64,000 bases of DNA from Morella rubra (taxonomy: Eukaryota; Streptophyta; Magnoliopsida; Fagales; Myricaceae), in NCBI GenBank assembly GCA_003952965.2, contig CM025849.1:23493721-23557720 (forward strand), in the 5' to 3' direction. The notes below the pieces were generated by a model, which did not search any database, was not told the DNA's origin, and saw nothing but the letters and a program-made list of their open reading frames with translations. Shown here one piece after another: positions 1-9,278 of this stretch. Within the stretch, counting starts at the first letter, position 1, and each line of letters opens with the position of its first letter. Both the position numbers and the translations under genes were made by a program.

Positions 1-424
1 ATTGAAGCAGCCCACCTGAACCCAACCTCCATTAGGGGCTCGAGTTCTTTTTTCTTTTTTTTTTTTCTTCCCTTTTCCAGTAATTTCCATCCATAGTGTT
101 GGGCTTCACTTGTTTTTGCTTTGGACTTCCCTTTTCCTATAATTTACTAATCTTCGACCCATTAAAAATATTTAGGGCTCTCCAGTAAATAATTAACTTG
201 GAATAATTGAACATAAACCTTTTCAACTTGACAGATAAATGCACTTCCAAGACTTCAAGACTTTGCCATCACAAGGTAGGGAACATGTAACCAGAAGTCT
301 TACATGGGTTCTCTTCATTTCAGGCTTATTCCATGCAATATGATGCATATAAAGTGGCTCTTGGAGCTCCTTTAATTTGAATTACTATAAAATGTTTTAG
401 CTTTTCTATGGGTATAAAGAATAC
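1..424. other. Unassigned AT-rich sequence
   Basis: There is a long T tract near position 50-70 and otherwise low-complexity AT-rich sequence. No coding region, LTR or repeat was recognised. If the exon called at 425-522 is real, this is intron or downstream sequence of that minus-strand gene. Confidence 0.3.
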
Positions 425-522
425 ATCCAATGATAGAATAGGACTGTAACCAAGAGTGAGTCCCTGATAATAAGGACTTGCAGAGGAAGTAAGAGCCTTG
501 GCAACCAGCAATCCCACTGTGG
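425..522 (-). CDS. Candidate internal exon of a host nuclear gene, minus strand
   Basis: Read on the minus strand, these 98 bases encode about 33 residues with a natural, non-repetitive composition (TVGLLVAKALTSS, then PYYQGLTLGYSP, then PILSLD). The stretch is preceded by AG and followed by GTATTC, so it fits an exon with plausible acceptor and donor sites. It ends before the in-frame continuation turns into intron-like sequence. From memory the peptide resembles plant chloroplast membrane proteins of the DUF3611 type, but no search could be run. No other exon of the same gene was found with confidence, so it may be a live gene extending left of the window or a pseudogene fragment. The candidate first exon near 3169-3345 lies on the same strand, with old transposon sequence between the two. 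Confidence 0.4.
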
Positions 523-1399
523 CTTGCATTGGAGATTAACCACAACCATGTTTATAACTTCACTCTGATCTGAGAGCTTGTTGCACATTGCAGGAAAAGC
601 TGTAGCCTTTTTACCCTAGTTCACAGGAATACAAGTCAACCAAAGCCACAAAATTCAAGAACTTTTTGATGTCACATGCTATAGAATTGGGGAATATTAA
701 TTAAAAGCATACAGTAATCAGAGTATAGCTTATAAAAAAAAAAAAAGGTAATCAGAAAATTTCAATCCCACAGGAGCAGTATAAAGATTGATGATTGAAT
801 TACAGACTACAAGTCACACTTAGGTGAACCGTCTTACTTCAAGGATGACAGAATGGCTTATTGGAGCCTTACATGGCCAGTGGTCAAGAAGGACTCAGCA
901 ATGTCAACATAAGTAACTTCCTCAATATGTTTTACTAGATCACAAATTCAAACTTTCTAACACCATCAAAACGCAGCTATATCAACCTTGTAGGATCTTC
1001 CATGTATAACAGATTGGAACGCAGAAATCCAACTACTCATGGAGCTTGAAAACACAAATTCTTTGGACCGCTAATCTAGCAAGAGAAACAATAGGATTGA
1101 GAATTGGCAAAGCTACAAGCCTAGCTTGCCATAGAGCTAACTCAGAGATAGCTTTCAATTGTGCAACTCTAATGTTCCAAGCTTTCTTTTACTCCAAAAA
1201 TTGTAGTTTCTTCTCTGATGAGTAAAGAAATCGTGAAGAGTAAGCACAAAGCAAAATGGACCCTTGTCCATAAAGAAATGTGACAGAAACACCAATAATA
1301 TTCAAGACTCCATTCCACTAGTCTTCTATCTACTATTCCTTCAATAATCTACTTATCCAGAAAACATCATCGGAGAGTATTATAAGAAATATGCCTTAA
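523..1399. other. Unassigned, possibly intron of the minus-strand host gene
   Basis: About 880 bases of AT-rich sequence without long reading frames or recognisable repeats. It lies between the candidate exon on the left and the copia relic on the right. Intron sequence is the simplest reading if the host gene is real. Confidence 0.25.
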
Positions 1400-2665
1400 A
1401 AAAAATTATTTATCTAAATAATTATTATTTAGATGCCACATGTTTATATTTATTTATTAGTAATATGTTGTGACATAATATGTTACACAGTTATTATTGA
1501 GTGACATTGTAGAAAAGTCATGCTAATGATTAATGAATCAAAGGCGGAAAGTATGACTTTTTGATTCCTTGTTCACTTGATGTTTTGTTCTAGACCGAGG
1601 TACATATTGATGTATGATAGGTCTACACTCGTTATGCCTCTATTTAATAGGATGATGGACTTTGTTATTGAGATGGTGACCTTAAGCAAACGAGTGATAT
1701 AATGTAAGAGTACATGCACTGAATAGGATCAAATATGAATACTTTCTGGAATTGATCATTGATGTTGAGAAGGTATTCAATACAATTAGTTTATTGTATC
1801 CTTAGACTGAGAGGTTTATATGGATTTATTTATTGTGTACTTGTGCTTTGACCGAGTCATTTGGTGATGATCTTTCTAGGTCAAATATTCCAGATAACGT
1901 TGGGTCTTGTACATAATAAGTGATTTTGTATAAATGCTCAATAAGGAATCTACCAGTCTCTTGATGAGATAGTATATTCAATATGTATAGGGTTGGACTA
2001 GAAAAAGAATCTATTGGCTAATGGTATTTTGTGAAAATATTTTTCGAAAATTAATATATATATATATATATATTATTTATTTATTGTGAAATTGTTTTGG
2101 AAATAATTGATAGTCCAACGAGTTATAGATTGTGAATTGAGAATTATATGAGTTAGGACTTAATCGGTGATATTATTCCGGTCCTATTGACTCATGTGGA
2201 ATATAGTATGGTGGAAGGATAAATAAACGAATAATTGTTAGCAAAAGGATTTCACAAATCAATCTCAAATTTTCGGGGTGAATTGTAATATGTTGATGGA
2301 CATGATTACAATTAGTAGAAGCCTAAAATTTGGAATAAAAGAATATAAGGGAGTTAATGGAAAAATAGTTTTTTCATGTGATCCTACGGCCGAGATCTGA
2401 GATCCCTAACGATCCCGCACTATCACAGCTAGGTTTTCATATATAAGGATAGCTATGAGATAGTCTACCCTGAATAGACTAATTGTTAGTTTGAGAGTTG
2501 GCCATCATGACTAAAAGAAAACACTACACAGTTGTGATCGTAGAGAGAAAGGAGGCAGAACACTTGGGCTGCTATTGTGAAATTCTCAAGATTGTGAGAT
2601 CGACAAGAACCTGAAGATTATTAAAGAATTATCGGAATCTACGAAGAGAATTGGTAAGTTAATTT
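1400..2665 (+). mobile_element. Relic of a Ty1/copia element: 3' UTR plus damaged 3' LTR (Copia-1 relative)
   Basis: The segment aligns by eye along its whole length with the 3' UTR and 3' LTR of Copia-1 (12880-14090). Shared blocks include acattgtagaaaa.tcatgct near 1505 and 12965, and caccagtctcttg-type blocks near 1950 and 13387. LTR words such as atatgttgatgga and tcctacggc.g also match, near 2290 and 2390. About 60 bp spanning the polypurine tract and first LTR bases are missing at about 2192. The right end stops inside the LTR, near ggtaagttaa. Divergence is high and an AT microsatellite has grown inside, so this is an old copy of the same family with no coding part left. Confidence 0.75.
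2054..2073. repeat. (TA)n microsatellite
   Basis: About ten uninterrupted AT dinucleotides inside the copia relic. The corresponding part of Copia-1 near 13490 is AT-rich but not a clean microsatellite, so the run expanded after insertion. Confidence 0.85.
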
Positions 2666-3168
2666 TCCACATGCAAACTTTCAAGTATTTCATCCACTAC
2701 AATCTAACATGGTCTTTCCTATCAACCTTTAATAGATTACGTTCTCCACTGCTGTGTCTAGTTTCAAAAGTTGATATACATCAAAATCATGAGCTGTACG
2801 TACTAATCATTGTCATTTTTCTTTCCAGCAAACACAAACAGTTTAACAATTCATGCAAACAGAAGGAAAAAGCGCAGGTAGCAAGAAAAAATACTAAATA
2901 AAAATAACTCACTTCTTAGAAAGCAAATGCATCAAACACAAAGTATTCTCTTCGTAACCTTTCCAAACTATTTCAAACCAAAAACCCAATGAACAAACAA
3001 ACCCACAGAGTGTATACCATTTGAAGTTCTATATAAAAGATTGTGATTTCCATTTGCACAGAATATCAATGTTCCATGACAGAAACTCTACGAATTTTTT
3101 GGGTTGCCAACTTTGATGAAGGTTGAAAAAGAGAACAAAGCAAGAAGAGAGATCAGGAGAGGCTGTAC
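2666..3168. other. Unassigned, possibly first intron of the minus-strand host gene
   Basis: AT-rich sequence without repeats or convincing reading frames, lying between the copia relic and the candidate first exon. On the minus strand it begins with GTACAG, a usable splice donor. Confidence 0.25.
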
Positions 3169-3345
3169 CTGAACGAAGATTCCACGGAGAGGAGGAGAGA
3201 GACGACTACAATGTGCGAAACGGGTCTCCAAATCTTGTTTTTTTTTTTGTCAACTGGTTCAGACTGAGGACGATGGGAGCAATGGCAGTTCTGTGAGGGA
3301 GAAGTGAGGCACATTATTGCTTAGGGTTTAGGAAATGTGTAATGA
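3169..3345 (-). other. Candidate non-coding first exon and transcription start of a host gene
   Basis: On the minus strand this CT-rich stretch ends in TTCAG followed by GTACAG, a good splice donor. Its upstream end carries AAACCCTAA (telo-box, complement of 3321-3330), a motif common near plant transcription starts. The run of C and T with no ATG suggests a 5' UTR exon. This is inferred from composition and splice-site shape only. It would be the first exon of the gene whose internal exon is proposed at 425-522. Confidence 0.3.
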
Positions 3346-3348
3346 TAC

Positions 3349-3503
3349 ATTGGTCGGGTCGGGCTGAAGTGAACCAACGAAATATCAAGGCCTGACCCTA
3401 CTATAGACAGGCTCAAATATTTTGGGCACTTCCTGGCCCGGGCCCGTGTATAAACCAACCATATTCGGGCGGGTCGGGTCGGGCAGGTCACACGTATAAC
3501 CCT
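3349..3503. repeat. Short GC-rich repeat with GGGTCGGGTCGGG blocks
   Basis: A 155-bp GC-rich island in AT-rich surroundings has GGTCGGGTCGGG at its left edge and GGGTCGGGTCGGG at its right edge, in the same orientation, with a CCCGGGCCCG palindrome between. Sharp edges suggest a small inserted element, but no target-site duplication was identified. Confidence 0.35.
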
Positions 3504-3743
3504 AAGATCTTCCAGAAAAGCAAGAGGTAAAAGGATAAACGTACAAGAGCATTATTTTTTCTTGGCAATCAGAACTTTAATAACCAGAATCACTGTTTAC
3601 AATAGCTAGAGGAATGTTAGAAATAGCAATAGCCCCAAAAAAAAGCTCCCGAAGGCACCACTGGGCTACCAGATGAGCCATGCAATTTGCTTCCCGAGGA
3701 ACCCACTGGTAAGACCAACTGGGATGAGATTGAGTAGCCACCC

Positions 3744-4048
3744 CTAAAGCCCGGACTTCCTCCTCAATAATCCATTAGCCAAAGAATCAAGATTGTTAAT
3801 ATGGGAGATAAGGATCTGTGCATCTCCCTCCAAAATAACGTGGTCCCATCCAAAATCCGCCGCAACAGATGACGCTGGCCTTGCTGTAAGAGCTTCACCT
3901 TTCAAGGGATAACAACCAAGATGCCAACCAGATCGCAACAGCAAGCACCTCTCCTGTAGTATTGCGACAGATCGCAGCAAAGACCAGCTTATTATGCATG
4001 ACAGTAGTATCAAAGTTGAGTTTCAACACCTCCCGCATTGTAATCCAC
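3744..4048 (-). pseudogene. LINE L1 RNase H domain
   Basis: The minus-strand reading has the hallmarks of the RNase H at the C-terminus of plant LINE ORF2: a KLNFD-type start near 4020, AICRNTTGEVLA, GEALTARPA, and the motif VILEGDAQILISHINN near 3790-3845. In intact relatives this domain follows the full reverse transcriptase. Here it directly follows the truncated reverse transcriptase, so roughly a kilobase or more is missing between them. A frame change near 3960 breaks the reading. Confidence 0.75.
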
Positions 4049-4860
4049 TCAGATCTTTCGGCCTTGTTTCGAGGACCACGCCTGAACCTCCATCACCAAA
4101 ATGAAGAGAGGCGAGAGAGGGTCGCCCTGATGAAGACCACGGGATGGTTTAAGAAGCCCAAAAGGACTACCATTCAAGAGGACAGAGGATAATACGGTCA
4201 AAACACACCGAGAAATGAGTTGCCGCCATTTTTGAGAAAACCCAAAACAACGTGACACTTCATCCAAAAAATCCCAGGCAACCTTATCATAAGATTTATT
4301 TCATGGACTAAGTTGGAATTTTTTTGAATAAATCTATTAGGCCGAAAGCATTCTAAGGGTCTGTCAAACAAAAATTTTACAATTCTTAAAATTTTAACAC
4401 AATAAAAATTATAATATAATCTCTCTTCCCATCAAATTATTACTTTTCAATATAATAAATATTAAAAATCATCTCTCTCTTCATTTTTTTATCAAATTCA
4501 ATACTTTTAAATTTTAACCTCGCTAAAATTTTACAAACAAAGAGACTCTAAGAATGGGAGATATGTTTGGGCAGAAGGGCCTTCAACAGATCTGACAAAA
4601 TCTTAGAAATAATCATGTACGAGACGTCGCACAAGCTGATAGGCCTAAAGCGGGTCACCAAAGTCAGATTGTCCTGCTAGGGAATCAACGTGATGTTTGT
4701 AAAATTAAGTTCCTTGAGCAAATAACCAAAATAAAAAAACTTCTGGACCATTGCCACCACTTCAGATTTAACTGAAGACCAATATTGCTGATAGAAGAGA
4801 GCCAAAAAGCCATCCCGACCCGGGATTTGGTTGGTCCTAAATTTCTGACGGCCCACCAAA
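4049..4860 (-). pseudogene. LINE L1 reverse transcriptase, partial
   Basis: Conserved non-LTR reverse transcriptase blocks are readable on the minus strand. PGRDGFLALFYQQYW lies near 4810 and NFTNITLIP at 4680. A LSDLLKALLPKHIS block lies near 4570-4610, then FRPNRFIQ near 4330 after the insertion. A SQKWRQLISRC stretch and HQGDPLSPLFILVMEV near 4080-4230 complete the set. The YADD/FADD catalytic box, which should follow the last block, is absent because of the deletion into the RNase H. The frame changes several times and a 210-bp AT-rich block interrupts it. It cannot encode an active enzyme. Confidence 0.8.
4346..4556. mobile_element. Candidate MITE inside LINE reverse transcriptase
   Basis: About 210 bp of very AT-rich sequence interrupts the LINE reverse transcriptase. 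Its ends are imperfect inverted copies: gtctgtcaaacaaaaatttta on the left against gtctctttgtttgtaaaatt read from the right. The word TCTAAG occurs at both edges and is probably all or part of a target-site duplication. Both flanks are reverse transcriptase coding sequence, which supports a clean insertion. The superfamily is uncertain; a hAT-like origin is possible. Confidence 0.5.
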
Positions 4861-6413
4861 TTTCAGCTTACGAAGGATAGCGGCATAGATCAATATTGGT
4901 TTTAGGCACAACGAGCTGAGGAATCAAATCATTCAGACCACGAGAAATGTGAGTGGGTACACAGAAAAACAACTTCTTGAAGAACCCAGATATATGGTCA
5001 CCAATATTCGCTCGACCCTCAAGCCAAACACCTTCTGAAGTCCGAAGACAAACAATATTATTATGCCTCCTTCTGATGATGGTAGACAAGTAGAAAAATT
5101 TCGTATTGAGGTCCGGCGTAGTCAGCCAGGTAACTCGAGACTTTTGACGCCACAGTTGTTCCTCTCGCTTAAGCTCTTCCCCCATGTGAGCCTTCAAATC
5201 TTGCTATTCAGCGGCCAGTCAGCTGATATTCGGATTCTGTTGAAGGGAATCAAGTTCTAGCTGAATTTTCATGATATTAGATTGAATGCAACCAAAGTGG
5301 GACTTGTTCCAGCGGTGGAAAGCAATTCTAGTGTTCTTGCGGCAATTAACCAACACAAAAGTAGGAGAACCATGACCAAAAAATGTCCAAGCCGATTTAA
5401 CAACATTAACACTATCTGGGTTGCGGGTCCAGAAAGACTCAAACCGAAATTGGTGAGGACCGACATTTTGTTCACCCAAAGTGTCTAATAAAATCATAGC
5501 GTGATCGAATGAGGTATGAGGAAGGTCTTTTAAAGTCGCTCTTGGAGACTTCAAACGCCAATCACCATTAGCTACAACCCTGTCCAACCTTTCCTGAATA
5601 AATGCATCTCCAAACCGACCAGGGATTACCAGAGAAACCAATATCAACCATGCCCGAATTAAGAATAAAGTTATGAAATCCATTACCAGAAGAAGAGGAG
5701 GAACCAACCGGTCGCCTTCCTTGTTTGTTAGATTGAGAAATAATAGCATTGAAATCCCCCATGCATTCCCAAGGACCAGAAAAAGAGTTGCCCAAAGAAG
5801 ACAGATCATACCATAGGCAACTTTTACTATTCCAATTCACTAGGCCATACACAAAAGTCAACATGCAGATTAAGCCAGGAAGTTCAGAGGACATTACAAC
5901 ATAAAAGAAAAAGGAATAAAAAAATGACTATAGGATGCCCAGCATGTTAGATGTATGCCCTCAAAGTCAATTAGATTTTATCTCTCTTAAAAATCTCTCT
6001 TTCTAACTCTTTCTCAAAATTGTGTGCATGGATTTGAAGGAAGCAGAACATTTGGACTGCTTTGATTCAACGATTATTTCCGTTGCGGTCTCGCGCTCTA
6101 ACGCAACAACAATCATGCGCCCTTTTCGACCAACAAGAGGCAAATAAAAGACTTGGAAACCAAGGCACTTGAGCACAAATGAAACATGCTGAATTTTTGT
6201 TTCGGCAATGCACAAAAGGTCAACATGGTGCCGGTTGACAGCATCCCTAAGAGAGCGAACTGTCGCAGCACGCCTAAGCCGCGACAATTCCAGTGTAACA
6301 TTCTCATGTAAGGGGTGGGGGCAAGGTAAGGCCCACCAACCCAGCCACTCCAAGATCAGGATCGTCCACTTCAACACTATCCAGCAGGGATAGTCGCAGC
6401 TGGACACCAACAA
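4861..6413 (-). pseudogene. LINE L1 ORF2 N-terminal part: AP endonuclease and linker
   Basis: Minus-strand ORF2 opens with MLHWNCRGLG near 6305, followed in another frame by LRDAVNRHHVDLLCIAETKI. The endonuclease motif GPWECMGDFNAI follows near 5770, then GFSGNPWSVW, RLDRVVANGDW near 5570 and FRFESFW near 5440. The linker TTPDLNTKFFYLSTIIRRRHN lies near 5085. These are the ordered landmarks of plant L1-type endonucleases. At least three frameshifts are present. About 40 codons between the ETK motif and the GDFN motif have been replaced by an LTR-like fragment. Confidence 0.8.
5945..6108 (+). mobile_element. Short, internally deleted copia LTR fragment
   Basis: The 164-bp block begins TGTTAGATGTATGCCCTC and ends ACGCAACA, so it has the TG..CA ends of an LTR. 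Its start resembles the Copia-1 LTR start (tgttagaattatgtgccctc). A later segment, ggaagcagaacatttggactgc-like, resembles the 3' part of the Copia-1 LTR (near 7386) and of the relic (near 2553), so a middle section is missing. It lies in the endonuclease of LINE L1. No exact target-site duplication was seen. Confidence 0.5.
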
Positions 6414-7021
6414 CCTTCACATTCCTACGGTGTTTCGGCAAAGCAACATATTTTTTACCCCTCAGAAGCGTAAGGTCGCTTTGAACCACTTTGAAAGAGG
6501 GAGATGGAGTCCCTAGCAATTCCCGACTTCTGAGAGCTAAGCACTTTTGGGGCTCATCCACCGACAGAGATCGCTTTCCTTGTTCTTCAAAGTCAGGGGA
6601 CGAAGAGATATGAACTATTGACTCCTTACGCAAGGTAAAAGAGGGGCTTTCATTGAACTTTAGTGAGCTGAGGAACTAGAGAGGTCTCAATGGAGGGCTC
6701 ATCCAATGCAGGATTCACTGGGCCGAACCCCACCACCTTCTCCCCTCTTAAATTTCTTCAATAGTGACAGCTCGTTTCTGTCTAATTTCAGAGACCAAAA
6801 GGGAAAAAAACCGAATCAGCCCGTATGTCTTTCTTACGGATCACGATCAGCTTGGCGATTTCCTTCATGTTAGTAGATTCAGTTGCCTTCATCTGCTTCG
6901 AAAGGTCCCTACACGGTACCAGCATAGTCTGGCACTGCCAAGCTATCTGCTCCTCATGATCTGGCCCCGAAGACTAATCAATACCGAATATAAGCCATAG
7001 AGCCAATTTGTCAGCACATAG
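6414..7021 (-). pseudogene. LINE L1 region between ORF1 and ORF2
   Basis: The minus strand reads a hydrophilic stretch (LSVDEPQKCLALRSRELLGTP and similar, 6414-6633) typical of the weakly conserved C-terminal part of LINE ORF1, followed by the ORF2 start. The reading is broken. The region is cut at 7021 by Copia-1 and resumes at 14181, on the other side. Confidence 0.5.
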
Positions 7022-7590
7022 TGTTAGAATTATGTGCCCTCGATAACCAAACGAGTAATCCAGTCCTAATATCTCATATGGAATATAGTTTGGTGGAAGG
7101 AATTAATTGTATGTAAAAGGGGCATATTTGCAATAATCTCAAATTTCAGGGTCAATTACAATATGTTGATGGACTTGATTGTAATTAGTAGAAGCCCTAA
7201 TTTTATTAGAAGAAGAGTTCTTCAGTTTAATCCTACGGCTGGAATTTGAGATCCCTAAGGATCCTATGTCTCATGCTCTCTCTAGGGTTTCCCAAGGCCT
7301 ATAAATATAACTGTTATATTCAAGGGGTTGGCCATCAGAACCTATTAGAGAAATCCCTAAAATGAGAGAGTGACATAAATCCCTTAGGAGGCAAGACATT
7401 TGTGTTGCTATTGTTATTCTATTCTGAATCGCTGGAGCTTTGGATTGGATCGTGAAGCGGGTTGAAACTTGTGGATTCCCGAATTACTATATCAAGGTAA
7501 GTAATCGAATCCGCAATTGCAATTATAATCCTGATAGATGTTTTGTTGAAAACATGTTATTTATTTAGTTTAATTCCGCATAAACTATCA
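7022..7590 (+). repeat. Copia-1 5' LTR
   Basis: Begins TGTTAGAATT and ends TAAACTATCA, directly before the PBS. It contains a TATA-like CCTATAAATA near 7297, so transcription probably starts about 30 bp downstream. Compared with the 3' LTR it lacks one A near 7149 and has A instead of G near 7416. Confidence 0.95.
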
Positions 7591-7591
7591 G

Positions 7592-7608
7592 TGGTATCAG
7601 AGCCAGGT
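7592..7608 (+). other. Copia-1 primer binding site
   Basis: TGGTATCAGAGCCAGGT starts one base after the LTR. TGGTATCAGAGC is complementary to the 3' end of plant initiator tRNA-Met, the usual minus-strand primer of Ty1/copia elements. Confidence 0.9.
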
Positions 7609-7687
7609 TCGTATGATTGCAATTGTTGGATTATATGAACCTTGCTAATTTTTGATTGAGAATCAAAAGCCAAAACCCTTTCCGATT

Positions 7688-8275
7688 ACTGTTCACGCAC
7701 TATTATGAATATTGCAAAAATTTATTGTATGACAATTCGTTTTACTGTTCACGGTTTTTGTTCATAAAATTTTTATGAGTTATGAACATTAACATTTTGG
7801 AATGTTTAAAAAAAAAAAAAAACACTGTTCACGTGATGAACAGTGACGCCGGAGTCTGGCTGGCCCGCAGGCCAACCTTGCATTCCTGCAAGGGGCCAGC
7901 GGCGCCCAGGGCATTGAGATGCCCTGGGTCAAATGCTTGGGCCTCGGGTAGGGCAACAGTTGCCCTACCCGGCCCAAGGCTAGAAGCCCAGCCCAAAAGT
8001 TGGGCTGGGTCAAAAAAAAAAAAAAAAAAAGGGGGTGTATTGGGCTGGGTTTAACCCAGCCCAACCCTTGGGCTGAGTTTAGAACCCAGCCCGACCCAAG
8101 GAGCCCAGCCCAACTCGCGGGATGGGTGGGCTGGGAGCCCCCAGCCCAATGATTGGGCCGGGCTGGGTTGTGAACCCAGCCCACGCGCCAAGCTGGACCG
8201 GCCTGACCGGTCTGGCCCGGTTGACCGACCCAAAAAAAAAAAAAAAAAAAAAATTTTTTTTTTTTTTTCTTTCAA
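7688..8275 (+). other. Copia-1 leader with three ACTGTTCACG repeats and a GC-rich hairpin cluster
   Basis: ACTGTTCACG occurs at 7688, 7744 and 7824; the third copy forms a hairpin with TGAACAGTG at 7837-7845. From 7860 to 8230 the sequence turns GC-rich and is a chain of inverted repeats. Examples are CCCAGGGCAT/ATGCCCTGGG (7905-7928), GGGTAGGGCAA/TTGCCCTACCC (7946-7970), CCCAGCCCAA/TTGGGCTGGG (7987-8009) and GGGCTGGGTT..CCCAGCCC (8042-8062). More CCCAGCCC/GGGCTGGG pairs run to 8185. The cluster is split by an A18 tract and closed by A21 then T16. It lies between PBS and gag, where packaging or translation signals would be expected. Reading frames across it are by-products of the repeats. Confidence 0.8.
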
Positions 8276-8876
8276 TTTTGGGTGCTGAATAGGATTAATT
8301 ATTGTAATTTTTCCTATGGTCTCTATTATCAATAAATAGGAGTTTTTACTTAATTAAAATTGGTTGAAGCCAAAATGGATAAGACCGATTTTAATTTCGT
8401 AAAATTTTCTTATTTATCTCTTGGGAAGATAAGTGTCTACATCTCAGTGGGAGTGTCTACTAAAATAGTGACATAAACTCACAAGAATTTGGAACACACT
8501 TAGATAATGGAATGCACAAACCAAATAAACGCAAGTACTAAAATAGTATAAGATGTGTTTATTTAGGTAGGCCAAAAGAAAATCGAGAATCACAAATATT
8601 TTAAAATATTTTGCATATGATGTAAATATTGATGAATAGTAGCTATTCGCCTTTACAAGATATGTACAATGATAACCAAAATGGGATTGTTGTTGCATGT
8701 AAGGTAGAGGTTCTCGATACCCATTTAGAATGTCATGAATATAAATGTTATATTTCTCATTGTTGCGATATATTTGATATATCTGTTTGTTGTTTGAATG
8801 GGTGGTACCATTAGTATTTCAAAAACCTGAATCTAATGGAAATATATATATGTGAAATTGTTTTGCAGATTCAAAA

Positions 8877-9278
8877 ATGACTTTTAATCCTTTGGCTAGG
8901 ATTCTGGATGACAATCGGTTGACAGGACCGAATTATATTGATTGGAAGAGAAATCTTATGATTATTCTCTCAGCCGATAAGATCGGTTATGTTCTCACCT
9001 CTGAGACACCTGAGCTTGCCCTGAACAATGCCACTGAGGAAGAAAAGAGAGTCTTTAACAAGTGGCATGATGATGATAATATGGCAAAGTGCTATATTAT
9101 GGCCTCAATCTCAAATATTTTGCAGAAAGATTGTGAGGGCATAGCTACAGCTGCAGGCGCTATGTTGCATCTCCAAGAAATGTTTGGAGAGCAGAGCAGA
9201 TCTGCTAGGCAGACTGCTATGAAGAATCTGATGTCCACCAAAATGGTGGAAGGGAGCCAGTTCGGGAACATGTCTTGA
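8877..9278 (+). CDS. Copia-1 gag, N-terminal part (frameshifted at its end)
   Basis: The ATG at 8877 opens the typical plant copia Gag: MTFNPLARILDDNRLTG, then NYIDWKRNL and the gag-polypeptide region through MLHLQEMFG and TAMKNLMSTKM. The frame is lost near 9255, inside a block where the downstream frame restores the expected Gag sequence, and hits TGA at 9276. One missing base explains it. Gag forms the virus-like particle in the cytoplasm. Start choice: first ATG after the leader, matching the usual Gag start. Confidence 0.85.
   Translation: MTFNPLARILDDNRLTGPNYIDWKRNLMIILSADKIGYVLTSETPELALNNATEEEKRVFNKWHDDDNMAKCYIMASISNILQKDCEGIATAAGAMLHLQEMFGEQSRSARQTAMKNLMSTKMVEGSQFGNMS

Larger units (their letters stand above)
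3549..7021 (-). mobile_element. LINE L1, 3' part (ORF2 side), split from its 5' part by Copia-1
   Basis: On the minus strand the order is ORF1-ORF2 linker, AP-type endonuclease, the first part of the reverse transcriptase, then an RNase H, ending near 3549 in an A-rich tail (TTTTTT on the plus strand). The element continues at 14181-15062 beyond Copia-1, so it was one LINE before the copia insertion. It is decayed, with several frameshifts, an inserted LTR fragment (5945-6108) and an inserted MITE-like block (4346-4556). A large deletion has removed the reverse transcriptase catalytic box and everything up to the RNase H. Confidence 0.85.

Noticed and set aside
3537..3553. 17-bp word aaacgtacaagagcatt also present at about 31550 and 34992, possible LINE target-site duplication
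   Set aside because: No matching copy at the LINE 5' end near 15062, flanks unrelated; chance cannot be excluded at this length.
7592..7608. tRNA-like sequence
   Set aside because: Only the primer-binding complement of a tRNA 3' end; no cloverleaf. No tRNA or rRNA gene was seen in the window.
7782..8332. Pro/Trp/Gly-rich ORFs on both strands of the Copia-1 leader
   Set aside because: Produced by the GC-rich hairpin repeats; no family likeness and both strands open together.
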